Positions 18,342 to 26,351 of a DNA stretch of 64,000 bases are shown here, in pieces (the first letter of the stretch is position 1; every line of letters starts with the position of its first letter). The translations under genes and the position numbers were made by a program. A model generated the notes under the pieces. That model did not search any database. It saw nothing but the letters and a program-made list of their open reading frames with translations, and was not told where the DNA came from. This DNA comes from Sphingomonas lacunae (lineage in GTDB: Bacteria; Pseudomonadota; Alphaproteobacteria; Sphingomonadales; Sphingomonadaceae), in NCBI RefSeq assembly GCF_012979535.1, contig NZ_CP053015.1:372001-436000 (forward strand), given 5' to 3'.

Positions 18342-20459
18342 TCAGCCTGCGAGACGCTCCGCCGCCTCGGCGCCGCCGCGAATGGCGCCCTCGATATAGG
18401 TCACACCGGTACAGTCGCCGACCGTCTCGACCCGGAAGCCATCGGCCTTGAGGCTATCGGCCAATTCCGTGTCACCCACCGCGCCCATCGCCACGATGAC
18501 ATGATCCGCAGCAGCAGTTGCCGCCTCGCCTGCGCGGTTGGTCCAGCTGACCACCTTGTCGCTGATCGCGATGTCGCTCACCCCCGCATGCATCGGCACG
18601 CCATGCTCTTTCAGTTCGGCGAGGATGCGCATCCGGCGCACGAGCAGCAGCCCCTTGCCGAGGCCCGGCCCCGGCTCGATCACCGTCACATGGCGGCCGC
18701 GCTCGTGGAGGAATTCCGCCAGCTCGATGCCGACCAGTTCGCCGCCGATGATGACGATATTCTGACCCAGCGGCATCCACGCCCTGGTCGCGGCGCGCAC
18801 CAGATCGAGGTTGGCGGTCGCGCCCGTCGCCGCGCCTACCTTGGTCGCCAACCGAGTGAATAACCCCGTCTTGCGCTTCAATTCGTCAGAGCTTTCGCCC
18901 AGCATCAGCCGGCGCATGTCATCACCGCTCAGGACATGGGGCAGATCGCCGCCGTTCAGTTCCGGCATGTCCCGCCGTGCGCCCGTCGCCACCACCACCG
19001 CATCGACGTTCAGCGAGCGCAGCAGATCAGGCGTTGCCTCGGTATCGAGGCGCACCGTCACACCCGCACGCCCGGTCCGGTCAATCAGCCAGTCGAGCAG
19101 GCGCTCATTGGCGGGATAGGCAAGGCTGGCAAAGCGCAGAGTGCCGCCCAGCCGCCGCCCTTTCTCGATCAGCGTCACCTGATTGCCCGCTTCGGCCAGC
19201 CGACAGGCCGCCTCCATGCCACCCGGCCCGCCACCGATCACGGCATAGCGTTTGCCCCCGGCCAGCGCCTTGCCCTCGCACTCAAACCCCGTCGCCGGGT
19301 TGACCGCGCAGCGCAGCGGTTCGCGGACATAAGCGGTGCTGACGCAAGTGTAGCAATAGATGCAGGGGCGAACCTCGTCCGCCTTGCCCGACGCCAGCTT
19401 GGCGGGCAGCGCCGGGTCGGCGAGCAATTTGCGCCCCATGGCGAGGAAGTCATATTGGCCTGCCGCAATGTGCCGGTCGGCGGCTTCCGCCTCGACCCGG
19501 CCAGAGGCAATGACCGGCAACGTCACCGCCGCCTTTACCGCTGCCGCCGCCGGAATATTCGCCTCGGGGTCGTGCGGGATGTTCGACGCCGAATGCAGCT
19601 TGCCCTGCCCGACATCATGATAGGCCGTCACTGTTATCGCCTGAACACCGGCAGCCTCGACCATCTTCGCCGCGGCGATGCAGTCCTCAAGGCTGATGCC
19701 GCCCTCCTTGCCTTCTTCGCGTGAGTCGAGCTTGCACCAGACCGGGAAGTCCGGACCGACCTCGGCGCGCACAGCGGCAATCACCTCCAACAGGATGCGC
19801 AGCCGGTTCTCCAGCGACCCGCCATAACGGTCGGTCCGCGTGTTGGTCTTCGGCGAGATGAAGGAGGACAACAGGTATCCATGCCCGCTGTGGATCTCGA
19901 TCGCGTCAAAGCCCGCACGCTTGGCCCGGCCCGCTGCCGCGCCGAACTGTCCGACGACCAGCGCGATGTCGCTTTCGTCGAGCACCTTGAGCTTGGGCAT
20001 CTTGCGCCCGGCCATCCCGGCCAATTCCTCGGGCAGGAAATAGCTGGCAAAGTCCCCTTGCATCGGCTGCGGGTAGCAAGGCACCCACAACTCCTCGTCA
20101 AAAGCGTCCGACGAATAGCCCGCAACGAGGCCGCCATGATGCAGTTGCGCGGCAATCTTGGCGCCATGCGCATGCACCCGCTGGGTCAACGCCGTCAGGC
20201 CGGGCAAGAAGCGGTCGTCCGAAATTGCTGTCTGGTTGGGCTGCACAGCCCCCGTCGGCCAGGCCACGCCCGACACGCCAGAGATGATCAGCCCGGCACC
20301 GCCCTTGGCCTGTTCCTCATGATAGGCGATCAGCCGCTCGCCAACATGCCCGTCCGCCTCCGACAGGCTGACGCCCATCGCGGTGACGAGGATGCGGTTG
20401 CGAATGTCGAGCGATCCTATCCGGCCCGCCGACAACAAATGGTCAAACCGGGCCGCCAT
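18342..20459 (-). CDS. Old-Yellow-Enzyme/FAD enoate reductase (2,4-dienoyl-CoA reductase/BaiCD-BaiH-like)
   Basis: 705 aa from the ATG at 20459, preceded by GGGGAG. The N-terminal ~370 residues form the FMN-binding OYE barrel (AQLHHGGLVAGY, GFDAIEIHSGHGYLLSSF). Then comes an iron-sulfur segment CIYCYTC, 11 residues, C; the C-x2-C-x2-C spacing is one residue shorter than the usual C-x2-C-x3-C. The C-terminal FAD/NAD(P) half has VIGGGPGGMEAA and IIGGELVGIELAE. Homologues BaiCD and BaiH act on 3-oxo-4-ene or 4,6-diene bile-acid intermediates. It is divergent from a Rieske gene across operator B, so a role on an unsaturated 3-ketosteroid is inferred. Confidence 0.88.
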   Translation of the reverse strand: MAARFDHLLSAGRIGSLDIRNRILVTAMGVSLSEADGHVGERLIAYHEEQAKGGAGLIISGVSGVAWPTGAVQPNQTAISDDRFLPGLTALTQRVHAHGAKIAAQLHHGGLVAGYSSDAFDEELWVPCYPQPMQGDFASYFLPEELAGMAGRKMPKLKVLDESDIALVVGQFGAAAGRAKRAGFDAIEIHSGHGYLLSSFISPKTNTRTDRYGGSLENRLRILLEVIAAVRAEVGPDFPVWCKLDSREEGKEGGISLEDCIAAAKMVEAAGVQAITVTAYHDVGQGKLHSASNIPHDPEANIPAAAAVKAAVTLPVIASGRVEAEAADRHIAAGQYDFLAMGRKLLADPALPAKLASGKADEVRPCIYCYTCVSTAYVREPLRCAVNPATGFECEGKALAGGKRYAVIGGGPGGMEAACRLAEAGNQVTLIEKGRRLGGTLRFASLAYPANERLLDWLIDRTGRAGVTVRLDTEATPDLLRSLNVDAVVVATGARRDMPELNGGDLPHVLSGDDMRRLMLGESSDELKRKTGLFTRLATKVGAATGATANLDLVRAATRAWMPLGQNIVIIGGELVGIELAEFLHERGRHVTVIEPGPGLGKGLLLVRRMRILAELKEHGVPMHAGVSDIAISDKVVSWTNRAGEAATAAADHVIVAMGAVGDTELADSLKADGFRVETVGDCTGVTYIEGAIRGGAEAAERLAG

Positions 20460-20632
20460 CAGCACCCACTCCCCGCGTGGACATGGCCGGGACCTGCCTG
20501 TGACATGCGCTTCTCTCCGCTTTTCGCTATGCCGGGCACCATGGGCAAGCGCATCTTGGCGGTCAACATGAATCGTCACACTTTAGCCGGCTATTGTTCG
20601 CATGACGACGGTTGCAACCCGTTGTTATCGCA

Positions 20633-20668
20633 ATATGCGTTATATTATATCGCTATATTTACGCATAT
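20633..20668. promoter_or_regulatory. Steroid-regulon operator, site B
   Basis: ATATGCGT, 20 AT-rich bases, ACGCATAT: the most symmetrical copy, with 8-bp perfect arms. It lies in the 288-base divergent region between the OYE/FAD reductase and the Rieske oxygenase. The AT-rich centre could itself contain -10 elements. Confidence 0.75.
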
Positions 20669-20750
20669 GTCGGTCGAAATTTGACTCCGGTCAATGTTGT
20701 GCCGGCTCGGGCGGGTGAGAAGGGCGCATCCCAAAAGCCGGAGAGAGATG

Positions 20751-21869
20751 ATGACCGCCACCACCGCCAATGACGCTCGCACACCTCCTGTCGCCGTCTG
20801 GCAGATCCTTGAGAAACTGCGCGGACAGGAATTGGTCGACTGGCGCGTTGCCCCGCTTGATGACCGCCCCTCGATTGCCGAACGTGGGCTCGACATCGGC
20901 TTCCCCTTTGGCTGGTATGCCATTGAGCTGGCTGATTTCGTTGCCGTCGGCGAGGCCAAACCGCTACGCTATTTCGACAAAGATCTCGCCATCTGGCGCG
21001 GCGAGGATGGCCAGGTCCGCATCATGGACGCCTGGTGCAAGCATCTCGGCGCGCACATGGGCCATGGCGGCAAGGTGCATGGCAATCTGCTCGAATGCCC
21101 GTTCCACGCCTGGCGCTATGACGGCGAGGAAGGTGTGGTCAGGGACATCCCCTATGCGAAGTCGATCCCGCCGCAGGTGAAGCGCAAATGCATGCGCACA
21201 TGGGCAGTGACAGAGGCCAATGGCTGGATCTGGACATGGTATCACCCCGACCCCGCCGTCGGCCCGATGTGGGATGTCGTCGTCCATGACGAGGTCGGCA
21301 ATCCCGACTGGACGCCGTATGAAATGCACGAATGGCTGGTCTATGGCAGCATCCAGAACATGGCCGAAAATGGCGTCGACGTTGCCCATTTCAAATATAT
21401 CCACGGCACCGCCAATGTCCCCGAGGCCGAATTGCGCTGGGGCGATTGGGGCCGCGGAGCCGATGTGAAGGCCCAGATGGGCACGCCCAACGGCATGGTC
21501 GATGGCCTTATCAGCTATGACACCATGGGCCCGGGGCAAAGCTGGACGCGCTTTTCCGGCATCTCGGAAACCCTCCTCGTCGCCAGCCTGACGCCGGTTT
21601 CGGAGGATGTGCTGCGCGTCCGCTATTGCTTCACCCAGCCACGTGCCCAGGCCGAAGGACCCGGTGCCGGCCTCGCCAAGGCGCTGATCCGCGACATTTG
21701 CAAACAGCTCGATCAGGACAAGGTGATCTGGGACCGGATGCGCTTTGAACGCAATCCGATCATCTGCGAAGGCGATGGTCCCATCCCCCAGTTCCGCCGC
21801 TGGTACAGCCGCTATTATGCCGACAGCGCCAGCGACGGCGAACAGCCGAAACTGACGGCGGTGGGGTAA
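20751..21869 (+). CDS. Rieske non-heme iron oxygenase, KshA-like paralogue
   Basis: 372 aa. ATG occurs twice in tandem (20748, 20751); the second has better spacing from GGAG. Rieske ligands are Cys96-x-His98 and Cys116-x2-His119 (ECPFHAWRYD); mononuclear iron ligands are His213 and His218 in NGVDVAHFKYIHG. The C-terminus has WDRMRFERNPII then GDGPIPQFRRWYSRYY as in KshA relatives. It is strikingly similar throughout to the Rieske protein at 29936, so the two are recent paralogues. Family members hydroxylate steroids or steroid side chains using electrons from a reductase, which is not encoded in the window. The exact position attacked is unknown. Confidence 0.88.
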   Translation: MTATTANDARTPPVAVWQILEKLRGQELVDWRVAPLDDRPSIAERGLDIGFPFGWYAIELADFVAVGEAKPLRYFDKDLAIWRGEDGQVRIMDAWCKHLGAHMGHGGKVHGNLLECPFHAWRYDGEEGVVRDIPYAKSIPPQVKRKCMRTWAVTEANGWIWTWYHPDPAVGPMWDVVVHDEVGNPDWTPYEMHEWLVYGSIQNMAENGVDVAHFKYIHGTANVPEAELRWGDWGRGADVKAQMGTPNGMVDGLISYDTMGPGQSWTRFSGISETLLVASLTPVSEDVLRVRYCFTQPRAQAEGPGAGLAKALIRDICKQLDQDKVIWDRMRFERNPIICEGDGPIPQFRRWYSRYYADSASDGEQPKLTAVG

Positions 21870-21929
21870 CTCATCCCCTTGGCGACCCGGCATGCGTCGG
21901 GCGCCGAGGCGGCAAAAAGCAAAAGTGGA

Positions 21930-23000
21930 TCAGGCAGCATCCATCGCCGGATAGTCGGTGTAGCCCTTTTCCTCACCGGTATAGACATGGGCAAAGTCCA
22001 CCCGCGCCAGCGGCGCTCCTGCCGCGATGCGCTCTACCAGGTCGGGGTTGGCGATGAATGCGCGGCCAAAACTGACCGCCTCGGCTTTCCCCGCGTCGAT
22101 CAGCGCGGCACCGCTCTCAGCCTTGAGGTTGTTGTTGGCGATGATCGGCCCCGACCAGTTGGCGCGCAGCATGGCGAGCGTATCGAGATCGGCCAGGCCC
22201 ATGTCCACGACATGGCAATAGGCGAGGCCGATCCCGTCCGCCGCCTTCACAAAGGGGCCAAAGGTCGCCTCCGGTTCGGCCGGGTCCATGCCATTATAGG
22301 GATTGCCGGGGGAGATACGGAAACCCACCCGCTCGCCGCCTATCGCTTCGGCCAGTGCGCGCAGCACCGCGACGGGGAAGCGGATGCGGTTTTGCGCGCT
22401 GCCGCCCCATTCATCCTCCCGCGCATTGCTCGCCGGGTTGAGGAACTGATTGATCAGGTAACCGCTGGCGCAGTGCAGCTCGACCCCGTCCATGCCCGCC
22501 GCAATGGCGTTGCGGGCGGCGGTGGCATAGTCCTCGATCAGCGCAGGGATGTCGCTCGCGCCAATCGCCTCGGGCTGCGCGGTGTCCACCGGAACACCAT
22601 CGGGGCCCGGCACCGGCGTCGGACAGGCAATAGCAGAGGGGGCGATCACCCGCGCCTCAAATCCGCGATTGGCGGCCACCACCACCCGGCCGCAGTGCAT
22701 CAGCTGCATGACGATTTTTCCGCCACATGCGTGCACCGCGTCGCTCACCTGCCGCCAGCCGGCAATCTGTTCGGGGCTGTGAATGCCCGGCGTGCGCCAG
22801 TAGCCCTTGCCCTCGGGCGACGGCTGCACGCCTTCGCTGATGATCAGCCCGGCGCTCGCCCGCTGACGGTAATATTCGACCATCAGCGGCGTCGGCACAT
22901 CGCCGGGCCCGGCGCGGTCGCGCGTCATCGGCGCCATGATGATGCGGTTTGACAAGGCCAGCCCGCCAAGGGACACAGGAGAGAAAAGGCTGGCCGTCAT
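21930..23000 (-). CDS. NADH:flavin oxidoreductase, Old Yellow Enzyme (NemA/XenB type)
   Basis: 356 aa, single-domain OYE: LFSPVSLGGLALSNRIIMAP at the N-terminus, KIVMQLMHCGRVV, GMDGVELHCASGYL (substrate His/Asn region shifted to LHCAS) and NGMDPAEPEATFGP. The start is preceded by AAAGGAA. It would reduce an activated C=C bond at the expense of NAD(P)H with FMN. It is divergent from an SDR across operator C. With two OYE reductases in the regulon, reduction of a delta-4 or delta-6 double bond in a ketosteroid is plausible; detoxification of an electrophile is the alternative. Confidence 0.9.
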   Translation of the reverse strand: MTASLFSPVSLGGLALSNRIIMAPMTRDRAGPGDVPTPLMVEYYRQRASAGLIISEGVQPSPEGKGYWRTPGIHSPEQIAGWRQVSDAVHACGGKIVMQLMHCGRVVVAANRGFEARVIAPSAIACPTPVPGPDGVPVDTAQPEAIGASDIPALIEDYATAARNAIAAGMDGVELHCASGYLINQFLNPASNAREDEWGGSAQNRIRFPVAVLRALAEAIGGERVGFRISPGNPYNGMDPAEPEATFGPFVKAADGIGLAYCHVVDMGLADLDTLAMLRANWSGPIIANNNLKAESGAALIDAGKAEAVSFGRAFIANPDLVERIAAGAPLARVDFAHVYTGEEKGYTDYPAMDAA

Positions 23001-23035
23001 TCGAGTTTCCTTTTTCGGAACGCCGGTTGACCGGC

Positions 23036-23071
23036 ATTTGCGTTATCTTCTATGGTATTTTTTACGCAATT
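23036..23071. promoter_or_regulatory. Steroid-regulon operator, site C
   Basis: ATTTGCGT, 20 bases, ACGCAATT. It fills most of the 86-base gap between the divergent OYE (start 23000) and SDR (start 23087), so binding there would affect both promoters. Confidence 0.68.
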
Positions 23072-23086
23072 CAAGGAGAGGTGGCG

Positions 23087-23839
23087 ATGAAATACGACTT
23101 TGACGGCAAGGTGGCGCTGGTAACCGGCGCAGGTGGCGGAATCGGCCGCGCCACGGCCCTTGCCTTTGCCGCCTCGGGCGCCTCAGTGGTCGTCTCGGAC
23201 GTCAACGCCGCCGGCTGTGAGGAAACCGTCGCACTGATTGCCGCCGCCGGTGGCCGGGCTAGTGCCCATCCCTGCAATGTTGCCGACAGCGCCGCCGTCA
23301 CCGCGCTGGTGCAGGCGGCGGTTGCCGACTTTGGCCGGCTCGATTTCGCCCACAACAATGCTGGCATCAACAATATGGGCAAGGATGAGTATCAGGACGA
23401 TGTCTGGGATCTCAGCCTGTCGGTCAACCTCAGCGGGGTTATGTATTGCATGCGCGCCGAGGCTGAGGTGATGATCGCCCAGGGCAAGGGCGCCATCGTC
23501 AACACCTCTTCGATCAACGGCCTCGTCGGCAATGGCGCACAGCCCGGCTACACCGCGACCAAACATGGCGTGATCGGTCTGACCCGCCACGGCGCGCTGC
23601 GCTGGGCCAAGGCAGGCGTGCGGGTCAATGCGGTATGTCCCGGTGTTATCGAAACGCCGATGACAGCGCCGCTTGCCGCCAACCCGGAGATGCGCAAGCT
23701 GCTCGACAGCATGACGCCGATGGGCCGCATGGGACAGGCCGAGGAAATTGCGGCTGCCGTGCTGTGGCTCTGTTCGGATCAGGCGAGCTTTGTCACCGGC
23801 CATCCGCTGGTCGTCGACGGCGGCGCCACCGCGACCTGA
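23087..23839 (+). CDS. Short-chain dehydrogenase/reductase, candidate hydroxysteroid dehydrogenase
   Basis: 250 aa from the ATG at 23087, preceded by AAGGAGAGG. Classical SDR: TGAGGGIGRA cofactor loop, FAHNNAGINN, catalytic Ser in VNTSSINGLVG, YTATKHG (Tyr-x3-Lys), and a C-terminal FVTGHPLVVDGG. The Asp after the second strand (VVSDVN) favours NAD. It is co-controlled with the OYE reductase through operator C. Hydroxysteroid dehydrogenase activity (3-, 7- or 12-position) is a reasonable guess by context but not demonstrated by sequence. Confidence 0.88.
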   Translation: MKYDFDGKVALVTGAGGGIGRATALAFAASGASVVVSDVNAAGCEETVALIAAAGGRASAHPCNVADSAAVTALVQAAVADFGRLDFAHNNAGINNMGKDEYQDDVWDLSLSVNLSGVMYCMRAEAEVMIAQGKGAIVNTSSINGLVGNGAQPGYTATKHGVIGLTRHGALRWAKAGVRVNAVCPGVIETPMTAPLAANPEMRKLLDSMTPMGRMGQAEEIAAAVLWLCSDQASFVTGHPLVVDGGATAT

Positions 23840-23857
23840 GGCGGGCTGGACCCAAGG

Positions 23858-23897
23858 CAAAAGGAAGGGCGCAGCGGCGATCGCCGTTGCGCCCTTC
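23858..23897 (-). terminator. Terminator between convergent SDR and Rieske genes
   Basis: A 15-bp stem with one G-T wobble (GAAGGGCGCAGCGGC with GCCGTTGCGCCCTTC), loop GATC. On the minus strand it is followed by CTTTTG, the same tail seen after the TonB receptor, so it best serves the KshA-like gene; it may also stop the plus-strand SDR transcript. Confidence 0.75.
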
Positions 23898-23950
23898 TGG
23901 CCTGCCGGATTGACGCCCCGGAGAGATGGGGGCGGGACCGGATCAGGCAA

Positions 23951-25030
23951 TCAAGCGGCGGAATCCCAAGGCGATTCCTTTGTCCCGCGGGTCACATAGC
24001 TGCCATTGACTCGAGTCTGATAGCTCGCTGCCTCGGACCGGGGGTTATAGAATTGCCGGTACCAGATACGGACCTTGTCGAACGGCCCGTCGCCGCGCAC
24101 CATCATCGGGTTGATGCACGGCCGCTTGTTCGACCAGATCTCAAAGTCCTGGGCAAAAGCATCAACACCTGCGTCTTCATAGGCGCGCGCGGTGGCAATA
24201 TCGGTCTCGTCAGGAGTGGCGTTGGCCACCTTGACGAACAGGCCATACCACACCTTGACCACGCCATCGTCGATCGGCGTGTGCGCGATCAGCATGTGGG
24301 AGGGATTTTCACCAACCATCACCGACTGGAGAATGCCCGGACCGGTGTACCAGGTATCGTTGGTCATCACCGCGCCGCCTTCAGCAGCAAGCGTCTTGTG
24401 CCCGGCGGCCAACACCTGGCGGCAGACATGGTTGTCGAACTCATTGTGGAAATGGACCATGTCGATCGAACCATGGACCGGTTCGAGGTGCGCCTTGTCG
24501 CACATATTGTCGACCACTTCTTGCGGATGGCAGGCCAACTCGCCGAGCATACGGATGTTCCAGTTCACCCAGTGCGGCGTGTCCCACTGTTCAAACGGAG
24601 GAAGGTCATAATCGGCTTCCTGCCCTTCGGGGTCATACCAGATCCACAGGCAGCCCGCACGCTCGGTCACCGGCCAAGACTTGATCGCCGCCGCCTTGGG
24701 CGGCGCCACTGGCGAATAGGGGATCTGGTTGCAACGGCCATCCGGCCCGAAGCGCCAGCCATGATAGGGGCAACGAATATTGTCGCCCTCAACATGGGTG
24801 CCATCCTTTATGACATAGGATGTCGTATTGTTGGCGAGATGGGTGCCCATGTGCGGGCAATAGGCTTCCATCAGGAACACCCGGCCGCTGTCACCGCGAT
24901 ACAGCACCATGTCTTCGCCGAAATAACGGACGCCCACGGGCGTGCGCGTCGCGTCGGCGGACTGGCCGATCATGAACCAGCCGCGCGGATAGGTGAATTC
25001 GCCTAGCCCATAGTCTGCTGTCGTCGCCAT
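23951..25030 (-). CDS. kshA: 3-ketosteroid 9alpha-hydroxylase oxygenase (KshA-type Rieske protein)
   Basis: 359 aa; start at ATG 25030 behind GGGGAGAG. Rieske ligands Cys58-x-His60 and Cys87-x2-His90, with an unusually long loop of 26 residues between the pairs. Mononuclear iron ligands His181 and His186 in VVDNMCDKAHLEPVHG fall at the same residue numbers recalled for actinobacterial KshA; the third ligand is probably Asp295 in QDFEIWSNK. The C-terminal DGPFDKVRIWYRQFYN also matches KshA. Of the three Rieske proteins here this is the most KshA-like. KshA makes 9alpha-hydroxy steroids, which with delta-1 desaturation opens ring B. The reductase KshB is not in the window. Confidence 0.8.
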   Translation of the reverse strand: MATTADYGLGEFTYPRGWFMIGQSADATRTPVGVRYFGEDMVLYRGDSGRVFLMEAYCPHMGTHLANNTTSYVIKDGTHVEGDNIRCPYHGWRFGPDGRCNQIPYSPVAPPKAAAIKSWPVTERAGCLWIWYDPEGQEADYDLPPFEQWDTPHWVNWNIRMLGELACHPQEVVDNMCDKAHLEPVHGSIDMVHFHNEFDNHVCRQVLAAGHKTLAAEGGAVMTNDTWYTGPGILQSVMVGENPSHMLIAHTPIDDGVVKVWYGLFVKVANATPDETDIATARAYEDAGVDAFAQDFEIWSNKRPCINPMMVRGDGPFDKVRIWYRQFYNPRSEAASYQTRVNGSYVTRGTKESPWDSAA

Positions 25031-25129
25031 TGACTCTCCCCTTCATTGGTCGAGTCAAGGACTAGCAATAGCGTAGGCTTAACGCAAGATGTTTGCGAAA
25101 TACGGCATCCAAATCCATATTTCAGATGA

Positions 25130-25165
25130 TGTTGCGTAACCAAGCAAAAATCAAGCTACGCAATC
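25130..25165. promoter_or_regulatory. Steroid-regulon operator, site D
   Basis: TGTTGCGT, 20 bases, ACGCAATC. It is about 100-135 bases upstream of the kshA-type gene and touches the stop codon of the Lrp-type gene. It therefore probably serves the Rieske gene rather than the regulators. Confidence 0.65.
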
Positions 25166-25649
25166 AATCGTCTTCAACGAGGTCCGTCTCGGTAATCCGC
25201 ACGACTCTGGCATTATATTTGATCGTCTTGACCGCGATCGAGGTTTCGACGTGATGCACGCCGGGGATCGCCAATATCTGTTCGGACGCAATCTCCAGCA
25301 ACCCGTCAAGACTGCTGAACAGGCAAAAGGCCAGGATATTGAACCGTCCCATGATGACCATCACGGCATTGACGGTCGGCAGTTCCCCGATCTGGCGAGC
25401 TATTTCGCGGACATTGTCAACATCGGCCTGAACACCGATGAAGGCCAGGCGCGAGTCATCGGCAAGCCCGAAGTCTGTGATCGCGGTAAAGGAAATCAGG
25501 CGATCCTGCTGAAGCCGCTTGATGCGACCGCGGACTGTACCTTCGGTTACCCCCAGGTCCACAGCAATCTTGCGATTGGATACGCGGGCGTCACGTGCCA
25601 ATATCTCGATCAACTGACGGTCGAGGTCATCCAGTACCGGTGCGCTCAT
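25164..25649 (-). CDS. Lrp/AsnC-family regulator, second of a tandem pair
   Basis: 161 aa: N-terminal winged HTH (LDDLDRQLIEILARDARVSN, then RKIAVDLGVTEGTVRGRIKR) and a C-terminal RAM (alpha-beta sandwich) ligand/oligomer domain with the family's NAVMVIMGRFNILAF strand. Length is typical. It overlaps the upstream Lrp gene by ATGA, so the two are co-translated and could form mixed oligomers. It lies inside the steroid cluster next to operator D and is a good candidate for the regulator of the repeated operator; effectors of this family are amino acids or other small organic acids. Confidence 0.9.
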   Translation of the reverse strand: MSAPVLDDLDRQLIEILARDARVSNRKIAVDLGVTEGTVRGRIKRLQQDRLISFTAITDFGLADDSRLAFIGVQADVDNVREIARQIGELPTVNAVMVIMGRFNILAFCLFSSLDGLLEIASEQILAIPGVHHVETSIAVKTIKYNARVVRITETDLVEDD

Positions 25650-26125
25650 GCGATCCCCCTGGAGTCAATCGGCGCCACGTCAAATTGATATTTCACCACA
25701 TCGACGACTATGCCGGGGGTCATGGATCGGACACCCTTCACCTTGGAAAATTTGTCGAGGATCAGGTCGGGCAGTTCGCTGAAATCGCGCAATACCACCA
25801 ACAGGTCGATGTCATAACGGCCGGTCACCAGATGGGCGGCAAAACATTCCGGAAATTCGGCCAGTTCCGCCGCGACCTTTGATGCGGGCCGACCGTCAAC
25901 CTCGATCGCGAGTTCCATCAGCACATTGTATCCGTGCGCCGAGAAGTCGGAGACAGCAACAACACGAAGCTTGTCGGCATCTTCCATACGCCGGATACGG
26001 GTCGAGACGGTCGCTGCCGTAAGGCCCAACTGATTGGCAATCTGCTGGTTGGTCGCCCTCCCATTTTTGCGCAACTCGGCCACGATGGCGCGGTCAATCT
26101 CGTCAACGGTAAAATCGTCACTCAT
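25646..26125 (-). CDS. Lrp/AsnC-family regulator, first of a tandem pair
   Basis: 159 aa: HTH (VDEIDRAIVAELRKNGRATN, then QQIANQLGLTAATVSTRIRR) and RAM domain (HLVTGRYDIDLLVVLRDFSE). It differs clearly from its downstream partner, so this is not a recent duplication. The two genes overlap by four bases. No copy of the steroid operator was seen in its own upstream region (26126-26351), so autoregulation by that site is not supported. Confidence 0.9.
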   Translation of the reverse strand: MSDDFTVDEIDRAIVAELRKNGRATNQQIANQLGLTAATVSTRIRRMEDADKLRVVAVSDFSAHGYNVLMELAIEVDGRPASKVAAELAEFPECFAAHLVTGRYDIDLLVVLRDFSELPDLILDKFSKVKGVRSMTPGIVVDVVKYQFDVAPIDSRGIA

Positions 26126-26351
26126 GCTGGCGTCTTGCCCCTCATTGCCCTTTTACCAGACTTTGAAGCCGCTACAGGCAGCCTCAACGCGGCAGGACTC
26201 GCCTCGCCTTGGTCGAAATAACCGCAGACGGTCAAGCCATGCCCGCCAGATCGGGACGGAACAGAATTCGCATATCGCGCTTGATTAGGCAATTCATCTG
26301 GCCTTTGCGCACCCAAGCGCATGCTAAAGCCAAAAAATCATGCGATTTTCT

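Noticed and set aside
25070-25104. Further GCGT and ACGC half-sites between kshA and site D
   Set aside because: They do not occur at the 20-base spacing and no pairing gives an inverted repeat comparable with the nine sites.
26334-26349. AAAATC/GATTTT hairpin after the MFS gene
   Set aside because: Six AT-rich base pairs are too weak to call a terminator with confidence, although the location is right.
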